DNA of 64,000 nucleotides from Bolinopsis microptera (lineage: Eukaryota; Ctenophora; Tentaculata; Lobata; Bolinopsidae), in assembly GCF_026151205.1 (NCBI RefSeq), contig NC_087074.1, forward strand, positions 7,288,726 to 7,352,725. Direction: 5' to 3'. Every line of letters starts with the position of its first letter. Position 1 is the first letter of the stretch. Under the pieces are notes generated by a model, which worked only from the letters and a program-made list of their open reading frames with translations, had not been told where the DNA came from and made no database searches. The translations under genes were made by a program, and so were the position numbers. Positions 1 to 12,657 of this stretch are shown here, one piece after another.

Positions 1-1355
1 TACTATTTGGCATATCTATCACCCTATCCCAGTATACATTTCACATGGCCCCTTTCCCTGCTCCGAATCTCCATATTCGCATTAATAATACAGCAATGAC
101 ACCTACCTAACGGCTCCCTCCCAAATATTGACAAATACAGTGCTTATAGTTCTATTAAATCTATACCTGTACCTCTGATTCGCTGCCGGTGGTCCCCGAG
201 TTTGACGAATTGTTGGCTATTTAGAGTAGAGCACGGCTGGAGAGTAGTGAAAAGGAGAAACATTAACAGTTGCTACATTAAATGTCAGTAGTGCTAATCT
301 TACCTGCAATTAAATTAGCATCAATTGGAGGTATACATTAAGACAGCCAGAGACTGTGTCACCACGTCGCACCCCCTATTTTACAGTGCCTAATTGGGTT
401 ACTAGATATATCTATATTTTGTTGTGGCCCCACGGGGCTCAGACGCGTGCACTGCTCCCCGCAGATAGGCACTACTAATTAATTTAATGGACACACTTAC
501 TACTACTAGATTAAATAGGGGACTTGTAAGGCTTTCAGTATGGAAGCTTTCTAACGACAACTTGGGGCTAATGAAGATTGACTTTTCATCCGCCGATATT
601 AAGTCCTGAAAACGTTTTGACCACTGATTTTAACCACAAATTTAATAAAAGGATTAGGTAAGGATCCGGGTTAGCGTTTTGTTAAAACAAGACGTGTCTA
701 ATAATCATGAATATTAAGCAGGGGTGTAGGAATAATACCCCTGATATTAAGGGCTTGGTACTTTGGGCTAAGTTGTAGCTCACATTGGAGCGGTAAAAGC
801 CGAAGCTCCTCACTTATTTGTGGTAGGATCTGCAAAATAAAGTAGATAATTCTCAGCTAGATAATGTGGTAATACCAGTATTATATCCACAGCATATATC
901 CACATACACAGTTAGCATTATATCCACATGGTAGTCCTATTACTTTAGTGATATAAATACGGTGCTGATACTTTTAGCAAGTTTTCTCTCCTATTGTCCT
1001 GCCTTATAATATAACCCGCTGCTTAGTCTCAAATACTGGCGAGAACTGCGAAGAAGAATAATCCCAGATACTGTGTGCAGAGGTAGACAATACTCCTTCC
1101 ATCCCATGATTGCATTAAGAGTGCAGATAGTTTACTGTACTAGCTTACTAGCTATTATACTGCAAGGCTACTAGCTGCGTATTAAGTGCGTGGTTACTTG
1201 CTGCGACCTGTGAATTGTGATGAGTAGTTGCCACAAACTTCTCGTGAGGCTAGTGAGTTGTAATTGTCTTATTATCCTGTCTGCAACGTGTAGATTTAGT
1301 ATACAGCATGTGGTAAATAACACGTGTCTTATTTTGACGTTGCAAATAAAATCTG

Positions 1356-1407
1356 TGACGTCACGCGACGTGAAGTGTGACGTCTCCCGTCACGCCACGT
1401 GACGTCA
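1356..1407. promoter_or_regulatory. Cluster of CRE (TGACGTCA) and E-box (CACGTG) sites
   Basis: Two perfect 8-bp TGACGTCA palindromes (1356-1363 and 1400-1407) flank further half-sites, and a CACGTG overlaps the second (1396-1401). TGACGTCA is the classic CREB/ATF site and CACGTG the bHLH E-box. The density in about 50 bp suggests a promoter or enhancer. No transcript start can be assigned. Confidence 0.35.
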
Positions 1408-2041
1408 TAAGATGTTCGAGAATACTCCGTGTTTTTTTTTGCATCCTGGCTCGTGCCTCCAAGAAATGGGCCGAATGTGAAGACTGCACATGCGCCAACT
1501 GCGATCTGAAGTCCTTACAATAAATAACTAAATTAGACCCTTACGTTCGATTGTTAAACCTGATTCTTGAAAATTCTGTTAGATTTGACGAGATTAACAA
1601 AAGAAGGAGGCTTGTTAACAGGATGTTAATCAAGTGTAGAGAATTAAAGGAATCAAATTAATGAAAATACTCTGATTTTCCGGCCATCATCAGGTGTTTG
1701 TGACTGACCACGTGACACAGTACTTCTTCCTGATTGGAGGGCCAGACTCGGCTGTGGTCGCTGATTGGCTAACTGTGGTTTCTATCAGACAGTGTCTAAC
1801 TTGATTCCATAAAACAAGAAAACACCTAGCCACTGAAAATCTGGGTATTGTTTAGCTTTTACTCGAGTACTATTCCCTGAGAGCAGCCTCTACTTTATAA
1901 GTGTAGTGAGGACAGGATTAATTTTAGGAACAAATTATGAGAATAAATCAATCAGTTGTAAAACTCTATCCCTCATCTGATTACCGTGGTTATTATTATC
2001 ATTACCATTGTTAAAAAGAGAATCTCACCCACACCCTTCTC

Positions 2042-2070
2042 AGAGAGGGAGAGAGAGAGAGAGAGAGAGA
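2042..2070. repeat. (GA)n microsatellite
   Basis: A near-perfect GA dinucleotide run. Confidence 0.9.
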
Positions 2071-2981
2071 TGTTTTTACAAGTTTACAGTGTCTTCGTTA
2101 GAGCGTGAAATGTAATTATGGTTGAAAGTTTGGATCTATCTTTGGTGGCTTATTCTGTTCGTGTAACCATTACAGGTGGAAAGTGTTATAGAGCGCTGTA
2201 GAGCCTGAGATACGTGCTTAACCACTGGCAAACGCCCCTACAATACTCGAACACATATTCTTCCAATACTTGCAACACTTACACATATACTTCCAGTACT
2301 TACAACACTGATAAATACTTACAATACTTCCAATACTGATAAATACTCGGGGGGATTGTACGAGGTTTGACCCTCCCCTCTTGGCTTTTGTTAAGATGTT
2401 TTAGCAATCCAGATAAAATCGTAGACTCCATCTCCCATCTCTATTATGAAATCTATTAAACTGCCTCACCAATACGCTAGTATCTGTTTAGCTACCTACT
2501 GTTTAGCTACTTACTGTTTTAAGAGCATCACATCTTCCAATATTAATCAAATTTCACGGACCAGTAAACCGATTACCTAACAGTGAGACGCTATTTTAGC
2601 AGAATCAACTCAGCCAACTGAATCTTATGTTAGAATTTATCAACCATATTACTGACTAACCCATCACTATCTTCATAATCTGCTTCTTTATCAATCTTTA
2701 TCATCTTCATAATTGTTATACTCCGTTATCAATAAGTCAAGAGCTATAGCCATAGCACATACATAGTCAGCTTATATAAGCTGTATCAAACAGAAAGAAC
2801 ACTAGTTTAGCAATATTCTATAAAGTTATTGCTCTCTTGCAAAATATGCGAGATTGTGCGTAGTTATCTTGAATAGTGACACTGTACGTTGATGTCTAAT
2901 ATCCGAATATTACATAGTTATCTTATAGTTTGTGGACGATATATAAATCAAAATAGTAAGTTAACAGTGTCCCAACTTCAG

Positions 2982-4728
2982 TGTACCTGCGTTTAAACTG
3001 GGAGAAGAAGGAAGAGAAGAAGGAGGTTCCACGTCTCCCTCTAACGGCACTGTAAAGTGCGAGCAGGGCAGCTCACCTATGGAGACCTCTCCCAGCAAGA
3101 TCAACAGCTGTCCTAGGGACTTCTCTCCTAAGGTAAGACTTGGGTTCTCTTTGGGGTTAAGTCTCGCAGTAAAGCCAACTGTAGTCACTACCTTCTATTT
3201 CCATTTTTCCCTTTATTAATAAAGTTATGAACCTCAAAATCTGCCTCTAAACCACTACCTCCCTGTTATAGTCCCCAATATAACGTATATCCCCTTTAGT
3301 CGGACAAGTCAGATGGAGGAGGATCAGTATCCTATCCCAGCTACACGGAGCAGACGAGAAGTGTAGGTTCCCAGAAGTACCCAAGGCAGGAGTGTTGTCA
3401 TGAAGCTTTCCACGTAATGTTACAGCACGTCCGCGAAACCAGCTCCAAGAATCTCATGCTTTGCAATCGTGAGTATTGTTTTTCAACTGGTTTAGTTTTG
3501 TTTTGTAACGGTTACTTTGGTGATGATGTTAGGGGCCCACTTCCCCAGACAGGGCCCAGAGAAAATTTGATTTCAAAATTCTTCCTGATACTGGGTTCCT
3601 TTTTAATTGTCGTCTCAATTATCGGAATCATCCGTCGGGATAAGGAAACAAAATTTTTAATAAAATCAGAGTTTGCAAATTTGAAATATGCGTTATAATT
3701 CGCTCTTAGTTTAATTAATGCATTATATGAGTTATTTGAAATGTAAGTTATGTAGCACGTCACTCTCTCGTGCTCATTGTTTATTACAATCGTGGCCCAG
3801 GATTTCCGTCGAACAAATGTCGATTAAATGACAAGAATGACTTGTATTCGACGCGCTGGAATCCAGCCAATTAATTCCTCCATTAGCTCAAAGTTCATAG
3901 CACATAGCTGCTTGTCACGAAATATTCTTTAGACGTGATTAAATGGGACTGATAATCAAAATATTGCAAATATGTTTCGATAAGATGAACTGCTCGGCGA
4001 GCTTGTCGCGTATTCAGTAACAATGGAATTCCTGCACGCCAAAAGTAAACAAAAATCCGCTAGTTTTGTGAACTGTTAAGTATTGAGTATTGATTTTTAC
4101 TCTGCATTTCTCGGGCAGCATGCCAAGTTAACGAACTTACGCGTCACGTGATTGCACGTGGGCTGTTTTTCGCGTGCACACTGTTTTCCGATAGATAAAA
4201 TGATTTGTTACGATTATCAGACGTTTTAACTTTCAATTCGAATAAAACCTGCGACCTGTCAGAAGGTTCTAAAATACTAGTGGAGTTCATATTTTATATG
4301 ACGTTAGTAATTAAAACAATTGATATTAATTTGACAAATTGATTGAACAAAATAACTAATCAATAATAATTTCAGACCTGGAGCAGATTTATAAACATTT
4401 AGCGCCCGTCAAAAGAGATCGGACATGGACTTCCCCAAATACTGGTAAGTTGAAAACTATTTAAGTTTCAGTATTAATATTTTTAAATAATCTGCATAAA
4501 CATTACCCTTAATATTACCCTTGAATTTCAAGTCCATCTAAAACAGGACCATAGAAGGACTGATAAGCAGAAGGGCTATTGAATAACCAACTATATTTGC
4601 CACCTATTTAAAAAATGCCTCTATAAGAACTAATAAGCGTAAGTAGTAGTGAATAACCAGCTACCTTTACAGAGACTGACCTGGACAACCCAATGAAGAG
4701 AATCAGGATGTCGTCCCCTAACAGCTGA
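2982..4728 (+). CDS. 3' end of a multi-exon gene of unknown function
   Basis: Four exons join with matching phases: 2982-3132 (acceptor after CTTCAG, ends phase 0 before GTAAGA), 3300-3468 (acceptor after CCTTTAG, ends phase 1 before GTGAGT), 4376-4444 (after TTTCAG, ends phase 1 before GTAAGT) and 4673-4728 (after TTTACAG, TGA at 4726-4728). The joined ~147-residue tail is Ser/Pro/Gly-rich at first (residues ~1-85), then has a compact, probably helical segment around FHVMLQHVRETSSKN and LEQIYKHLAPVKRDRTW, and ends in a basic stretch (MKRIRMSS) that could be a nuclear signal. I do not recognise the family. The first exon starts mid-codon (phase 2), so the 5' part is missing or lies upstream. 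Good splice sites and four unbroken phase matches are the evidence that it is real. Confidence 0.6.
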
Positions 4729-5149
4729 AGAAAACAACACTGCAACATGTAGACATTCTACCCCTGGAACTAACCAGCTGATGACATCACATGATCTGAA
4801 TTGATGACATCATCATCACGACGTGATCTGGACAATATGACAGCTTTTTAAGACTGTAATATGAACTGAGAAGTGAGAAACTCTGAAAATACGAAGAAGA
4901 AACTTTGCGCGCGAAATTCTTTGTTGTATTATACAGTAGTGTGATAAGAGAGATAACGTTAAGTTATTGTTGTTGTGAAGTATATTGGCTGGACTATACG
5001 TATATTGTAGGGGGTTGTCATGGTGCCCCCCCCCCCTATATTGCGGGGGTTGTCATGGTAACCCCCTAAATTGCCCACTTTATCACATCTTAACGGTGGT
5101 CTTCTTTGCTCAATGAGCATTTTGTATACCTCGTCCTTACCGGTCACAG

Positions 5150-5304
5150 TAGATTTACTCAAAATCATCGCTATCATATTGGAATTATCACTGAACGATT
5201 TGGCTCCCAAAACATGGTTAATTTATGACACTCTGAAATGCGATGATACTCCACGTGTGAGCGATGATTTTGTTAATTTAGATTGGGTAAAACACTCGTT
5301 CTAA
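5150..5304 (+). CDS. Possible alternative terminal exon
   Basis: After an acceptor-like GGTCACAG the frame stays open for 51 codons including a TAA stop, in phase 1. It would therefore also fit after the exon ending at 4444, in place of 4673-4728. The predicted peptide starts DLLKIIAIILELSLND and ends VNLDWVKHSF. It could equally be an unrelated exon or chance. I see no strong polyA signal nearby. Confidence 0.25.
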
Positions 5305-7018
5305 ATGCTGTAAAGGGCCATTCGGACGGGGTCTAAGTTCATAAATATTGGGCTCATATTTTGAATAACTGTTTTATTAATATGTTTACATCCTTGTTTT
5401 GTTAGAGCTTACCATATTTGGAGTGGTAACATGACCATATAAGGACTTATAGCATAGCACCCATATAAGGAGCGACATTTTATCTGAAAGTTTGACAAGT
5501 CACGGTACTGACTGTGTATCACGTGATATTTTGACATTTTCTGTAGTGTTGATTGTAGTGTTGTATCAGGATTTGCTTATAGTCAGTTATATCTTAATGA
5601 CCATGTAAGGAATATTTGTTGACCATTTATGGAGTGAGCTGTGACTTTCTTCATACTTACGATATGCAGGTTTAGGCTAGTTTTTGACGTCTCTTTTATA
5701 ATAATAATAATATTGTCATTATTTATTTATTTAACATTTATCGTAGAGATGATTTGCAAGAGCATTCTGGTGTAGAAGTGAACACAGTTTATTATATTTA
5801 TCAATTTATTTATCATAGATGAAATTACTTTTTCCAGAAAATGTGAGATTGTTGATAATTTGCCAGGGGGTTATAGATATATTTGTTATCCGCATTTGGA
5901 CTTGTAACATGACCATATTAGGACTGATAGTGATAACCAAGGAATTCTAGATATATTTGCAGTGTAGTAGTACATAGTGTTGCTTGACGAATTTTTACGG
6001 CAGTTTTGAACTTCTAGAATATTCGGTTAATTTTCCGCGAGAATTTTGAATTTTTAAATTTGTAAGACACGACAGGTCTATATGGTTTATTATTTGACAC
6101 AATATTGCAATTATTTTAACGAAGCTGTACAGTTGACCATATGCAGCTAGGTGAAGGGTTGTTTAGAATCTGACAAGGTCCAATCATTAACTACAGCACT
6201 TCTGGTTCACCCTAACTACCGGGCTCTGTTGTCATAACAACCGTGCCTTTAAGCCGAACTATGCTATTAATTAATTAATTGGATAATTAACATGCTGATG
6301 ATTATTTAATATATGCGTGTTTGTACGCTGTATCATTGATTTTCAGAAATTTAATTTCTGAGTTTTTCTTGGTAGTAAACAGTACACTTCTAAGTTTATT
6401 ATATAAAAAACGATCTGAAAATCTATCAAACGATCTGGAAAATCCGGAAAATATAACCGTTTTCAGACTTTTTCGAAGAAAAAATAACCACAAATCAAAA
6501 ATGTTGTCAATTTATGAGCTATAAAGAGACTTCTAAATTTTCTCTCCTCCTGGAGTAAACTCACATTTTTTCATAAATAACTTTCACTAAATTCTCGAAC
6601 GTTTCTTATAAAATAAACTGAGTGTTAAACAAAGCCTTTAGGGACCACCCATTAATGGGTTCACCCCTAACAGTATTAGTAGGACTGTTTAGTTTGTTGA
6701 AAATTATCATCCTGCTTTCTCCCCTGTAAAATCCTGCTTTCTCCCCTGTAAAATCCAGAACATTATTTATAAGTCGCATGGTTTAAATGTTTCTTGGGTA
6801 GAATTTGTACTGATCCCGTTTGATGCGACAAGGAGAAGGCTCTTATCAGGAAAGGAATTATTCTTCTTAGTATGCTAATTTCTCCCGGTGAAACTTTTAT
6901 CTGTACGAAAGTTCTGATGCTTTGAGAAGACATACAGTGATAGTGATCAGCTGACTGTTGAGTTTGCTTACAAACTCAAATTCCTGGTAAATTGCGTGTG
7001 TCATGTGATTTGACAGTG
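5305..7018. other. Intergenic, nothing recognised
   Basis: AT-rich sequence with only short chance frames. No repeat family, exon or RNA gene is recognisable. Confidence 0.5.
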
Positions 7019-7208
7019 CTGCCCTTACATGGTCTTTGTCAACCACGTGACATGACGCGAATGCCCTTATATAGCTATCGTGAACCACGTGACGTAATAT
7101 GACAAGTATGCCTTTATATGGCTATTGTCTACCACGTGACTTGACCACGATAACTTGAGGAAGATCACGCCGCAACTTCTCATGTTCCATTATCCGACCC
7201 TTCACGTG
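7019..7208. promoter_or_regulatory. Degenerate tandem units each with a CACGTG
   Basis: About three diverged ~45-bp units (each containing CCTTATAT-like text followed by ACCACGTGAC) place CACGTG at 7044, 7086 and 7133, with a fourth at 7203. The conserved core is the E-box and its flank, as if the binding site is what has been kept. Confidence 0.35.
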
Positions 7209-7867
7209 GTCCCGCACTGTTGGTTAAATATTTAACTGAAAAATGTAATATCCTTGACGGTGATATTAATGGAAAATATTCACGACAATTCAAATCTTGG
7301 TAAGTAGGATTAGAAAGCCCGTGTTAAATGCTCTGCTGAAAAGGGGGACTCTCCAAGTTTGTAGCGAGGTGTTAGAAAGTCCGTCAACAACTTATCACTC
7401 GCAGATTTACCGGCCATACTCTCCTCCTTTCCTCCCATTGGTCGCCCTGTTACGTCCTGCTCTCTGATTGGTCAGCCTCTTGTCACGTGGTCCAGCCCTG
7501 CCAATCACACAGCAGCAGAGCAGCAGAGCATAGCATATAAACGATAATGCGAGGGATTCCCAATGCTTGTTGGGCTCGATTGAACTGGGATAGTCGAGAG
7601 TAGGGAGCCCTGCCCCCCTCCTGCCCCCTCCTGCCCCTGCACTGATTGGGCCTCTTATCCTGCTTGCCAGAAGCTACTAATGTTATCTTCTCTTTTCCTT
7701 CTTTTTCTCAGGGGAAATCGTGAAACCAATGTACAGTTGTCATAACAAAAACTTTACAGGTCCCTGCTGGTAGGCTAGTTCGATTACTGGAGAAGCAAGT
7801 AGTGGTGGCCAGTTACCAGGAAGATTACAATTCCCCAGTCTTTTATTGGTGAGTTGGTGTGTGGTGG

Positions 7868-8248
7868 CCAGTTACCAATTACCAGTTATTTAATTATCAG
7901 TTACCAGTTATTAAATTACCAGTTACCAGTTATTTAATTACCAGTTACCAGTTATTTAATTACCAGTTACCAGTTATTTAATTACCAGTTCCCAGTTATT
8001 TAATTACCAGTTACCCGTTACCAGTTATTTAATTACCAGTTATTTAATTACCAGTTACCAGTTAGTTACTTACCAGTTACCAGTTACCAGTTACCAGTTA
8101 TTAAATTACCAGTTATTCAATTACCAGTTACCAGTTAGTTACTTACCAGTTACCAGTTACCAGTTATTAAATTACCAGTTACCAGTTATTTAATTGCCAG
8201 TTACCAGTTAATTAATTACCAGTTACCAGTTAGGTAATTACCAGTTAC
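7868..8248. repeat. Minisatellite built from CCAGTTA words
   Basis: Repeated TTACCAG/TTATTTAA words of mixed period (7 bp, with 14-24 bp combinations). Non-coding in all frames. Confidence 0.85.
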
Positions 8249-10224
8249 TTCTCAGTAACTTACTGGGAAGTAAAAGAGCTAATACAACTGTATCCAACTT
8301 CCTAATTAATTAAATACAGTATATTTAATCCCTATCTATTCGAGGGGATATCTATCTAAAGAAAAATACTTGCATTAATGAGACTTTGTGCTATTAAAAT
8401 CATACCAGTTATGAGTTATGATTCAGACTATAAAAATAAATATTTCTACAGAAGGATGGTTTCCACAGAAACTATCAGAAGATATTTGCGGGCAAGGGCT
8501 ATGGCCACGTTGCGAAGAAAACACAAATATACCAGTATATTTTGTAGATAGCTGCTGTAAGAAAACACCAATATCTGGTATCTGTAGGTATTATATATAT
8601 ATATAAGCTGCTGTAATAATGGTTATTGCAGGTAGATGATACGCCTGACCTAGCAGCTAGGGTGCCATAAAACACCTCCATTCAACATCAGCCGAGGTAG
8701 AAACAGTAATTCGTTAACCATTGATAGTCAAGGGGAGGTTGCGTCACTGGCCTGTCACGTGATATCTAACAGTCACATGGGCCGCCCACGTGCACTTTCA
8801 AAACTATACGTGACATACTCTAAAGATCACGTGACACGCTGGTTTCTTAACTCCACTTTCTGATACCGTCCAGCCGTTTGTTTGACTTGCATTATGCAGC
8901 AGTCTCAATAAAAGTTGCCAATTGGAATTGAAGCTGAGTATCATGACCTGTAGATATAGGTGCTACTGCTTTACTCACTTACCGAGGGTATTTAATGACA
9001 TTCTATAAAAAACAATGCAGCTCCGGCCCTTTATAGTTCCCAGCACTTCTGTCACACTGCTCAATTGGGTGGTTTGGAAAACTGCACGTCTCCGAAGAGA
9101 GAAGGTATAATAGAGGGGGGTGTGTTTCACTGTTGTGTCATTAGTTCCTCAGTAGCCACAACTTGAGCAGTTCTCTTAATGGCCACCTACTGTTACAGCG
9201 TTATGAATCATTTTATTAGGGATTTGCAGGTTTTTAAGTTTAGTTGGAGGACCAATAAAGTTTACATGCTGATCAGTATAAAGAACACCCAGTGTAAACA
9301 CTCACTAACAAACAGTGTAAACACTCACTATCAGATTATAGTAAAGAACTCACGGTATTTTATGCCCGATACTCCAGAAACTCTGGATTTAATTTACATG
9401 GCGTAATTTTTACCGTAGCATCGAATAAAAGAGGTCCGGTTAAAGTTGATCTGATTTTTAATTAATTTTTAAATGGCTGACCTTAATGAGAATCTAAAAC
9501 CACCAATTCTAAATCAGAACATTATATCAGTGTTACAAAACCTCCACCAGTTAAATCTACCACCGGAATCTCGTCAAGTAGTTGACACTAGGACTCTGAT
9601 TCACCGCCTAAAAATCGTCAAGTAGTTGACAGGAGACAGCATTGTTGCGCTCAAATCACATCAATACTGCTTTGAGTTAAGCACGCTAAACTAAACACAT
9701 TCCATCACTCTTTCCAACTGATACACCACTCGTTCTAGCATGGTTCTGGTTGCAGTCTGGTATAGTTACAATGTGGTTACAGTACGGTCAGAGTCAAAAG
9801 TACGGGGTTTTGTATGGACTGTGGAGGAGTATAGAGCGTGGTGGGTTATTGGTCACCACAGTGTGGTCACATATAGTCACATATAGTCACATATAGTGAC
9901 ATACAGTCACATATTGTCTGTTATTGTTGAAACGATAGAGGTACTAGCATTAGTAAATTGAGTAACAGCTGCCAACATTAAACCGCTGCGGTAAATACCG
10001 GAAAGATAATAGTCCGAGATGAATGGCTTTTTACTCAGCAGATAAATCATTTCGTCAGACACTAATACTTACTGAGAGAGACTATCGGGGCTGAGAGATT
10101 GTTAACAGCTTATGAATATAAATGAGGGTGGTTCGCAGACCCAATATTAGATAAAGTGTCTATTGATAATGTTAATTCCACAGCGAGGATTGGACAGAGT
10201 CTGCGTCCAGGAACTATCTTTAAT
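8249..10224. other. Intergenic, no gene seen
   Basis: Contains a (TA)n run near 8590, CACGTG sites near 8756-8825 and a short 10-bp repeat (AGTCACATAT) at 9868-9918. No exon is supportable. Confidence 0.5.
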
Positions 10225-10396
10225 GGGCTCCATTACTGAGCCCTGTTATTACAATAACATAAACCCGCCACGCAAAGGGTTTATATAACAGATCATCCCG
10301 CGCTAGCGGGATGATCTGATAAACACATACGAGTGCGCGCAGCGCACGAGTTTTGTGTTAATATGTAATCCCGAAGCGCCAGCTGAGGGATTACAT
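10225..10396. other. Cluster of five consecutive hairpins
   Basis: Five non-overlapping inverted repeats follow one another: 10225-10243 (6-bp stem), 10259-10284 (8 bp), 10289-10318 (13-bp perfect stem, 4-nt loop), 10322-10359 (6-bp outer and 6-bp inner stems) and 10363-10396 (10 bp). Each has a different stem sequence, so this is not a tandem repeat. Function unknown. Confidence 0.7.
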
Positions 10397-10715
10397 TTAT
10401 TTAGCCCTGAGCGTGAAGTGTTTATGGATTATAATTATCTCCGGCGATTTCGACAAGGGATTTATACTTTAGAAGAGAGTGATAAAATAGTTTAAACCGA
10501 TCTGTCATAGTGGAGCAATAGCTTGAACGTTAGCAGGAACAAGAGCTGGAAGGAGAGCAAGCAAAACAATACTATTTTTAGGGCACGGACAAGGGTAGCT
10601 GGCTAGTCGCCAACTTCTCACGCCACGCGTTGGAGAAATTCCAAGAATTAGCTGCGTTAGTAACGTTCCCAGGAATTTGCGTGTAAAAGAAGTGGACGGT
10701 TACGATGTTTCATAT

Positions 10716-10799
10716 CACGTGGTGCGCTTTCGTGTCACGTGGTATAGACTCGGCGTATGCTATTGGTGGCACGTGGTACGCACGTGACGCGCCCACGTG
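10716..10799. promoter_or_regulatory. Five CACGTG E-boxes in 84 bp
   Basis: CACGTG occurs at 10716, 10736, 10770, 10781 and 10794. The chance expectation is about one per 4 kb. A bHLH-type regulatory element is the natural reading. No gene is visible next to it. Confidence 0.4.
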
Positions 10800-11110
10800 A
10801 TCGCGCGTCTAACTGTTCTACTATTATCGAGTTCTAATCAGCAGTATCATTGATTATTGTAAGTCGGAGAATTGAATGATAAACATCAGTTACGACTAAA
10901 AAGCGGGCCGGGTTTATACAAATTTCCGGGGCGGGATGATATCACCTTGAGATGTTTATCTAACAGCGGGCCGGGCTGAGTGATAATATGATCCCGCGTC
11001 GAAATCCCGGAGATATTTATATACTACTGCAACTTACATTCATTACTGGAGGTATTGGCCCTGGGACTTTATTAATATTCATAACTCTTTATCAAGCTAT
11101 CAACCTTTTT

Positions 11111-11345
11111 AGGGGTCCTTACTGCTCCTGATATAGGTTGAGAGTGTAAGATACTTTTTAGGGATCCTTACTACCCCTGATATAGGTTGTAAGTGTAGGA
11201 TACTTTTAAGGGGTCCTTACTACCCCTGATATAGGTTGTGAGTGTAAGATACTTTTTAGGGATCCTTATTACTCCAGATATAGGTTGTGAGTGTAGGATA
11301 CTTTTTAGGGGTCCTTACTACCCCTGATATAGGTTGTGAGTATTA
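11111..11345. repeat. 49-bp tandem repeat, about five copies
   Basis: Units begin at 11111, 11160, 11209, 11258 and 11307 with AGGGRTCCTTACTACCCC-like text. The period is exactly 49 bp with few substitutions. Confidence 0.85.
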
Positions 11346-12657
11346 AGGACCCACTATCCATCCCATCTTGCTAGAATTAGAGTTTATATATCTGGTTAAC
11401 AAATCATACTTCCTCTAATAAATAGCTCAGAATACATTCTGGGGGTGGGGGTTATATTGTCATGTCGTGTCTATTTCTTATCACCTACGTATGGGCCATG
11501 GGCGTCCATGTCCAATAACTTCCTGGCCAATTTTATAAAACTAGGACGGCCTCATTTTCATGCTAAATCCACGTAAGGATAATAATCCAGACTTATTAAT
11601 CTGATTAATTATAACATAATTGACATAAAAGGGAGGATGCAAGGCCTGGCAAGGCACCTGATATTTGGCACAAGGGGTCCCGGGCCGGGCCGACAAGGTG
11701 TGTTTTTGTGCGATATTCCTGAATATCTTAATCAGTAAAGTGACCTTTAACAAGCGGTTATTATTGTCCAGGATAGCATAAATCAGTTAAAATAGCATTA
11801 ATTAACTTCTGCCGTGTCCTTTAGAACAATATTAATTAAAACATGAACTTTTAGCAGATTAAATGGTTAAATACATAACTTTTATTAGATGATACTTTGT
11901 CATTGATATGTGAGTAGGCTAAACCATTGCCTGGTCCGGTTTTTAGCCGCCATTAACCTCCCCCATACCCCTTATCCTAGTGCTTGTTTGAGTCTGATAA
12001 TATACTTGCCACTGGCAACCGTATTGTGAGCCGTGGACCATCTCTAATAGCCCGCTAATGGGCAGCTCCTTCATCAATATATTCATAAGTTCAGATTAAC
12101 CCAGTCAAGTATTGGAAGGCCTGCACTCGTAAAAAGCTGGGGATGCCGGCTTCTGATTAGTCGAGAGAGCGCTCAGGATGACGTCTCATTGGACCAGCTC
12201 TTGTCTACGGTGGAAGAACAATGTAGTTAATTTCAATAACCGATCATTACGGCTGGTTGAGCGGCTATTGTTTGAGCCTGACATCAAATTGAGGGGTTTG
12301 TCTCTGGTTTTGAGGGGAGAGGAGGGTTTAAGTGAGATTGAGAACAGCGTCCTCTGTCATGCTAATATCGCTAGGTACACTTCTAAATGTAATGCCAGGC
12401 TTTGTTTTGGGGGGGGAGTCCATTGATTTACATTACAAGAATCCCTGTTGTTATGCTAATGATGTGATTATTACAATCTCCAAAGTTACCTTAGTTACCT
12501 ACTTAGAAACAATGTTATGCTCTTTTACAATCTCCCTTAATATCTGGAAACTAGCTCGGTCACACTACCCAGTGCCCAGTACTAAACAAGCTGCAATATA
12601 CTTACAATCTTATAGCAGGATCAAACTTCAAATAGAATATTCCGCCTTACAAGCCAA
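11346..12657. other. Intergenic, no gene seen
   Basis: Open frames here are short, without codon or splice support. Nothing recognised. Confidence 0.5.

Larger units (their letters stand above)
1..2981. other. Non-coding stretch, no gene resolved
   Basis: I see no open frame with convincing splice sites on either strand over this stretch. It holds a CRE/E-box cluster (1356-1407), a (GA)n run (2042-2070) and otherwise unremarkable AT-rich DNA. It lies directly upstream of the first exon I can support for the plus-strand gene at 2982-4728, so earlier exons of that gene may be hidden here. Confidence 0.5.

Noticed and set aside
1028-1080. Possible small exon reading LKYWRELRRRIIPDTV
   Set aside because: Acceptor and donor are only moderate and no phase-compatible partner exon was found.
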